From Actinomycetota bacterium (lineage in GTDB: Bacteria > Actinomycetota > Actinomycetes > S36-B12 > CAIYMF01), in NCBI GenBank assembly GCA_020161245.1, contig JAIUOK010000039.1, positions 1 to 44,616 of the forward strand: a DNA stretch of 44,616 nt, written 5' to 3'. Both the position numbers and the translations under genes were made by a program. This document shows positions 41,017-44,616 of the stretch, piece by piece (within the stretch, counting starts at the first letter, position 1; every line of letters begins with the position of its first letter). The notes beneath the pieces were generated by a model. That model saw only the letters and a list, made by a program, of their open reading frames with translations. It was not told the origin of the DNA and made no database searches.

Positions 41017-41904
41017 ATGCCCCCGGTCGACCTGTCCCTGCCCGAGCCCGCGCTCGAGCGCGTCCGCGCGCTGGTGCGCGACCGCGGCACCGACCCCCTC
41101 GCCGATCCCGTCGCGGTGCGCGCAGCGATCCTCGACGTCCTCGACGGACTCGCGGCCGAGGGCCTCGACGACGTCGGCGCCGAGCAGGTCGAGGCGTGGG
41201 CGCGCGACCTGCACGACTCCGTCGCGGGCTACGGCCCGCTGCAGCGGCTCTTCGACGACCCCGACGTCGAGGAGCTGTGGTGGAACGAGCCCGGGCGCGT
41301 CTTCTGCGCGCGGCGCGGCCGTACCGAGCTGACCACCGTGGTGCTCACCGAGGGCCAGGTGCACGACCTGGTCGAGCGCATGCTGCGCACGTCGGGACGG
41401 CGCGTAGACGTCAGCACCCCGTTCGTGGATGCGCTGCTGCCGGACGGATCACGGCTGCACGTGGTCATCCCCGACGTCACGCGGCGCCACTGGGCGGTCA
41501 ACGTCCGCCGGCACGTGCTTCCGGCGTCGCGGCTCGACGACCTCGTCGGCGTCGGCACGCTCACGCCTGCCGTCGCGCGGTTCCTCGAGGCGTCGGTGGT
41601 CGCGGGCCTCAACATCGTGGTCGCCGGCGGCACCCAGGCCGGCAAGACCACGCTGCTCAGCTGCCTGCTCAACGCCGTCCCCGCGAACGAGCGCGTCGTG
41701 ACGGCCGAGGAGGTCTTCGAGCTGCGGCTCGACCGGCCCGACTGGGTGGCGATGCAGACCCGGCAGTCGGGCCTCGAGGGCACCGGCGAGATCACGCTGC
41801 GCCGGCTCGTGGTCGAGGCGCTGCGCATGCGCCCCCACCGGCTCGTCGTCGGCGAGGTACGGCAGGCCGAGGCGCTCGATCTATCGAATGGCAACAAATA
41901 CTGA
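41017..41904 (+). pseudogene. tadA: TadA/CpaF-type secretion ATPase, interrupted at its 3' end
   Basis: N-terminal 289 residues of a type II/IV secretion-system ATPase of the Tad pilus family, which powers pilus assembly. It shows the N-terminal domain (YGPLQRLFDDPDVEELWWNE), VDVSTPFVDALLPDGSRLHV, VNVRRHVLPASRLDDLVGVG, Walker A VAGGTQAGKTTLLSCLL with K210, the acidic box TAEEVFELRL, the His-lacking MQTRQSG and VEALRMRPHRLVVGEVRQAE. The family continues after EALDL with about 100 more residues (LLALNSG and HANS boxes). Here the frame ends SNGNKY-stop at 41904, in sequence of different composition, so an element has cut the gene. Upstream tadZ is absent; the remaining tad genes, if present, lie beyond the element. 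Confidence 0.9.
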
Positions 41905-42295
41905 CGGAATCCGTACGGTAATCGATCTTGGCGTCAGATCAATCTCTGAAAGCGCCTGTCTAGCACAGGATTTTGGGACGTCAAGGGTTACGACAAGTCT
42001 TGTTCACCTATCGCTCGGGTGCTACGTTCGCCGGGAACTACAACGCTGTGACTGCCGGCGGGGCTCTCCACCTCCTCGTCGGCGAGACGGGAACCCAGTC
42101 GCGACTCCATAGGGCCTCGATCGCCGAGGACGACTACAACTCGCAAGGGGATGACGGAGCACGCAAGAGGTCGAGACCCCGAGTCCGGACCGCTAGAGGC
42201 TTGCATCGTTGGACGCGGACTTCCGCGCGGTGACGGTTGGCGCTAGCCAGGACTCCGGCGACAGGTGATCTATACGCCTGTTCCAGGAGTTCGCC
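41905..42295. other. Non-coding left border of the element, with inverted repeats
   Basis: This 391-bp stretch has no convincing gene. It holds the short palindromes ACGGAATCCGT (41904-41914) and ACAAGTCTTGT (41993-42003) and a hairpin, GGCG-TCAGA (41930-41938) with TCTGA-aa-GCGCC (41945-41956). Such elements suit an attachment site, a terminator or an operator for the DNA-binding protein that follows. A TATACG hexamer (42271-42276) may be the -10 element for that gene. Short frames on both strands have no start signals. Confidence 0.5.
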
Positions 42296-42760
42296 ATGCC
42301 TTCTCGATTCGGCCGTCAGCCTGCCCGCAGCGCACTCATCGACGCCGGGTTGTCGCTCAGCTCTACCGCTGAGCGGCTTGGCCTCCCGCGAAGTCACCTG
42401 CGTTCCGCGGTGCTGGGATACAGCCCACCGTCGCCCGGCCTCCGGGAAGGTCTGTCGCGCTTGCTGGGACGACCGGTCAGCGAGCTGTTTTCGCCCGAGG
42501 CACTTCAGGCGGCATACGACCCAAATCGTGGTCCCGGCGCGAGCGAACGGCGAACCGAGTGGTGGGCGTCTTCGTCGCCCAGCACAGAATTCTGGGACGC
42601 AATGGTCGCCGCAGCGGCGGCCGATCCGCTCGATGTCATCTCCGACGACGCGGTAATCGCCCAAATGGTGGCCTTGCTGACGGCCCGCGGTCGGCCTCGC
42701 CAGGCGTCCCCGGTCACCGAAGTCAAGGTCCCGGCAAGTGCGCTGGACCACGCGTCATGA
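42296..42760 (+). CDS. Putative helix-turn-helix DNA-binding protein of the element
   Basis: Protein of 154 aa. The first 60 residues contain a helix-turn-helix-like segment: ARSALIDAGLSLSSTAERLG, then LPRSHLRSAVLGYSPPSPGL and REGLSRLLGRPVSELFSP, which resembles the XRE/Cro arrangement found in phage and plasmid regulators. The rest is hydrophilic (WDAMVAAAAADPLDVISDDA) and unrecognised. ATG 42296 has AGGAG six bases upstream, a good ribosome site. The stop overlaps the next start (ATGA). As the first gene inside the element it could be a repressor or an excision control protein; that is inference. Family membership is not certain. Confidence 0.7.
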   Translation: MPSRFGRQPARSALIDAGLSLSSTAERLGLPRSHLRSAVLGYSPPSPGLREGLSRLLGRPVSELFSPEALQAAYDPNRGPGASERRTEWWASSSPSTEFWDAMVAAAAADPLDVISDDAVIAQMVALLTARGRPRQASPVTEVKVPASALDHAS

Positions 42761-43014
42761 CGCGACCCGGCGACTCTGATGGTCGCCGAACTATCCACGG
42801 GCCGACCGCAAGCCCGGAACCCGCGCAGGAAGCTCATTCGAGCCTTCGAGTGCCTGCTGATAGATCCAGCACCTGGCATCCAACTCTGCTGAAGTCGGTC
42901 GACGTGCAGCACCAGCCGTTCGAATTCTCGATTCACACCCGTGTTGCGCTCGTTTGGGCGTCGATCGTGCTTGCCCCGGGGAGGTGGCCGCCTGAGGAAA
43001 CCCGCACGGCCTGA
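42757..43014 (+). CDS. Small protein of the element, function unknown
   Basis: Frame of 85 aa whose ATG 42757 overlaps the upstream stop by four bases (ATGA), which is the main support for coding. The product is polar at first (TRPGDSDGRRTIHGPTASPE) and more hydrophobic later (FSIHTRVALVWASIVLAPGR), with no motif that I recognise. Codon use is less GC-biased than that of chromosomal genes in this window, as expected for an element gene. It could be a small accessory protein or a chance frame; the overlap makes coding somewhat more likely. Confidence 0.45.
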   Translation: MTRPGDSDGRRTIHGPTASPEPAQEAHSSLRVPADRSSTWHPTLLKSVDVQHQPFEFSIHTRVALVWASIVLAPGRWPPEETRTA

Positions 43015-43033
43015 ACCCTTTGCAGAAATGCCG

Positions 43034-43057
43034 AGGCCGCCTCGGGAAAGGCGGCCT
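43034..43057 (+). terminator. Nine-base hairpin in the element
   Basis: AGGCCGCCT (43034-43042) and AGGCGGCCT (43049-43057) pair perfectly around a six-base loop, 20 bp after the stop at 43014. It may end transcription of the first two genes or sit in the leader of the next. Confidence 0.5.
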
Positions 43058-43078
43058 ACGGTCGAAAGGACGAACCAA

Positions 43079-43213
43079 GTGATCAACAGCGTAGCTGACT
43101 ATGTCTGTGAGGCAAGTAGCACTTCCCCGTTCAGGGAGAGCACCGCATCGGCGGGGTACGGCCGAGCAATCATGGCCGCTGCCCGCGAGCCGGGAGGTGT
43201 ACTCCATGTCTGA
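43079..43213 (+). CDS. 44-residue small protein of the element
   Basis: GTG 43079 follows AAAGGA by eight bases and opens a frame of 44 codons, INSVADYVCEASSTSPFRES then AIMAAAREPGGVLHV, which ends by overlapping the next gene's start by eight bases. The good ribosome site and the overlap support translation, perhaps as a leader peptide that couples to the next gene. I recognise no family. Confidence 0.4.
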   Translation: MINSVADYVCEASSTSPFRESTASAGYGRAIMAAAREPGGVLHV

Positions 43214-43586
43214 GCGTCACCCCGGCTGGTGCCAGCTGAGGCACGAAGTGAGGCCCGACGGCGGCATCGAGCGTGTCCTGTGCGTCATCTCAGAGAACGC
43301 GGGGCCCCATGGGGAATCCGTTGTGGACTGGATCCTGTCGGACGTGGTCTCGGGCAGCATCGGAGTTCCGGACGAGCACCACTACATCGAGGCTGGAGAT
43401 CTCGGGATCGGGTACTACGGCTTCACCGTCCAAGACATCGCGCGAGAACTGGACCTGCTCCACACGGTCTTCCATCTCATGCTGGACAGCCAGGATGGTC
43501 GGACCGTCGTGGAGCGCTTCGTGGTCGACCCCTGGTGCACCCTCGTATCGTCTGGCCGTCGCTGGACGTCCGACGATGAGCGCTGA
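43206..43586 (+). CDS. Uncharacterised 126-residue protein of the element
   Basis: Protein of 126 aa, acidic and cytoplasmic. It begins SERHPGWCQLRHEVRPDGGI, and an HPxWC start of this kind also occurs in small proteins of actinobacterial phages and integrative elements (such as DUF6907), but the match is too short to assign. Later parts are VVSGSIGVPDEHHYIEAGDL, YGFTVQDIARELDLLHTVFH and VERFVVDPWCTLVSS. ATG 43206 has GGGAGG nine bases upstream. It overlaps the next gene by 11 bases, so it is co-translated with the replication ATPase. A role in replication or its control is inferred only from position. Confidence 0.7.
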   Translation: MSERHPGWCQLRHEVRPDGGIERVLCVISENAGPHGESVVDWILSDVVSGSIGVPDEHHYIEAGDLGIGYYGFTVQDIARELDLLHTVFHLMLDSQDGRTVVERFVVDPWCTLVSSGRRWTSDDER

Positions 43587-44616
43587 AGCAGTGGACTGGG
43601 CCGGGCTCGCCGAAAGGGGCGAGCCCGACCCAGGGCCGGCCACGTCGCTGCCTGACGGCGAGTCATCCGAGCGCGGGGCTTTTATCCAGGACCTCGGGAA
43701 GCAGGGCAAGCTCGATGCGCTGACCGACATCTACTGGGATGCGGCGACACCCGAATTCGACCGTCGGCTGGCGGCCTCGATAAACGCTCGTATCCTCTTC
43801 AAGCGCAAGGAGAGTTGGGCGGCGGCTGCGGCCCACACCTGGAGATCCCGGGCCAGCTCACCCGACCCGATCGCGGACCCCCCGCCGCACGAGTCGGAGT
43901 TCGAGCGGCTGGACCGTAAACGTGGCCTGGAGCCCGGCACGGCCCGTCGGCTGTGGGAGAAGTATCAGAGCTCCGCCGCTGCGACCGCGGAGCGGCACGA
44001 GCTGCTCGTCTTCGACGCGACGGTAGCCCTGCGGCACATTCTGAGCCACGCTCGTGAGCGGATGGTGTCACCTTGGGCGCTGCTCGCAGTCTCGATCGCA
44101 TTCGCGCTGGTTGAGACGCCTCCGACGCTGTGCTTGCCGGGCTTCATCGGCGGCCGCGGATCGCTCAACTTCTACACCGCCCTCGTCGGGCCGTCGGGGA
44201 CGGGCAAGTCGGCGGCAGTCGCCGCGTACGACGCGACCTCGCTGGCACGTGAGCCCATCCCGAGAATCTCGCCCTCCTCCGGCGAGGGCATCGTCACGCT
44301 GTTCGTCGAGGTCGACTCGAAGGGTGCGCAGAAACAGGTCCGCGATCGGGTGATCTCCATCGTCGATGAGATCTCGACGATGGGCGCGCTGCAGAATCGG
44401 CAGGGATCGACCTTGTCGCCGATCCTCCGCTCCGTGTGGTCGGGCTCTGCCATCAGCCAGCACGGCGCTGAGAAGCAGCGGCGCCGCGGCCTCGAGGCAA
44501 ACGCATACCGCTTCTGCCTGATCGCGGGGGTACAGCCCGACACCGCAGGCGTCCTGCTCGATGATCACGGCGCGGGAACCCCGCAACGGTTCCTTTGGAT
44601 GCCGTCGACGGACGCG
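43576..44616 (+). CDS. DUF3987-like replication ATPase of the element (cut by window edge)
   Basis: First 347 residues of a longer protein; the frame is open to the last base. An N-terminal region of about 150 polar residues precedes a P-loop ATPase: VSPWALLAVSIAFALVETPP, CLPGFIGGRGSLNFYTALVG, then Walker A GPSGTGKSAAV (about residues 214-222), SPSSGEGIVTLF, Walker B-like SIVDEISTMGAL and, near the edge, GVQPDTAGVLLDDHGAGTPQ then RFLWMPS. This series is typical of the DUF3987-type ATPase/helicase part of replication proteins in actinobacterial plasmids, phages and integrative elements. No primase-polymerase domain is seen upstream. ATG 43576 overlaps the previous gene by 11 bases. It probably unwinds element DNA during replication. 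Confidence 0.82.
   Translation, partial: MSAEAVDWAGLAERGEPDPGPATSLPDGESSERGAFIQDLGKQGKLDALTDIYWDAATPEFDRRLAASINARILFKRKESWAAAAAHTWRSRASSPDPIADPPPHESEFERLDRKRGLEPGTARRLWEKYQSSAAATAERHELLVFDATVALRHILSHARERMVSPWALLAVSIAFALVETPPTLCLPGFIGGRGSLNFYTALVGPSGTGKSAAVAAYDATSLAREPIPRISPSSGEGIVTLFVEVDSKGAQKQVRDRVISIVDEISTMGALQNRQGSTLSPILRSVWSGSAISQHGAEKQRRRGLEANAYRFCLIAGVQPDTAGVLLDDHGAGTPQRFLWMPSTDA

Larger units (their letters stand above)
41882..44616 (+). mobile_element. Left end of an integrative element inserted in tadA
   Basis: The junction is defined by the point where the TadA protein family match stops (codon 289, about base 41881-41883), and the base composition falls from strongly GC-rich to a mixed sequence with AT-rich runs (for example CAACAAATACTGACGG). 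To the right lie a DNA-binding protein, small coupled genes and a replication ATPase of the kind carried by actinomycete integrative elements. The integrase gene and the right end are outside the window, so the element's class and size are unknown. There are no flanking inverted repeats or transposase here, which argues for site-specific integration over transposition. Confidence 0.8.

Noticed and set aside
41973..42233. Frames of 86 codons (plus) and 72 codons (minus, 41988-42206) in the element border
   Set aside because: They have no ribosome site and no motif, and the plus frame starts with TTG; the region looks like an attachment or control region.
42505..43207. Minus-strand frames of 138 and 193 codons in the element
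   Set aside because: They lie opposite frames that have overlaps and ribosome sites, and their products show no recognisable features.

Overview
The window is a chromosomal segment of a very GC-rich Gram-positive actinobacterium. The evidence is a WhiB Fe-S protein, DUF3039, the clpS-DUF2017-mec-cysO-cysM-murI-rph-rdgB order known from Mycobacterium and relatives, GTG starts, and many promoters of the form TAnnnT placed 6-7 bases before the start codon (leaderless genes). Genus cannot be fixed from the sequence alone; an actinobacterial relative of Nocardioides- or Cellulomonas-like groups would fit.

Layout. 1-3.6 kb: the start of arginine deiminase, a whiB gene, a YqgE-family gene whose last bases are duplicated downstream, a DUF3039 protein and an MFS exporter. 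3.7-7.2 kb: an SF2 helicase and a PAS / degenerate GGDEF / EAL cyclic-di-GMP phosphodiesterase. 7.4-9.9 kb: a three-gene amino-acid ABC importer. 10-16.5 kb: an HdeD-like membrane protein, an IclR regulator, two coupled D-alanyl-D-alanine carboxypeptidase genes, an Lrp/AsnC regulator and a secreted delta-60-repeat protein. 16.6-22.4 kb: an RDD membrane protein, a second MFS transporter, a GNAT acetyltransferase coupled to an unknown gene, and a secreted GH18 hydrolase.

22.4-30.4 kb is the conserved sulfur and housekeeping block. A large class V aminotransferase / cysteine-desulfurase-like gene diverges from clpS; then come DUF2017, Mec (JAMM), CysO (ubiquitin-like sulfur carrier), CysM, a strong bidirectional terminator, a membrane protein, MurI, a metallo-beta-lactamase-fold phosphodiesterase, RNase PH and RdgB. 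CysO, CysM and Mec together form the CysO-dependent cysteine pathway.

30.6-34.1 kb: a left-handed beta-helix acyltransferase, an array of direct repeats carrying the 3' end of a tRNA-Leu, the tRNA-Leu itself, and a likely persulfide-stress operon (CoA-disulfide reductase fused to rhodanese, a CstR-type repressor, a rhodanese) behind an 18-bp perfect palindrome. 34.1-40.7 kb: Bcp peroxiredoxin, a Zn/Mn ABC importer, a DUF3618 Ala/Lys-rich protein, a coupled pair of ATP-grasp ligases, and a membrane-anchored Ltp-repeat protein.

From about 41.88 kb to the right edge a foreign element interrupts a tadA/cpaF-type secretion ATPase gene at its VGEVR...EALDL motif. Base composition drops at the junction and the following genes (a DNA-binding protein, small proteins, and a DUF3987-like replication ATPase cut by the window end) look like the left end of an actinomycete integrative element. 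This interruption is the most notable feature; its integrase and right end lie outside the window.
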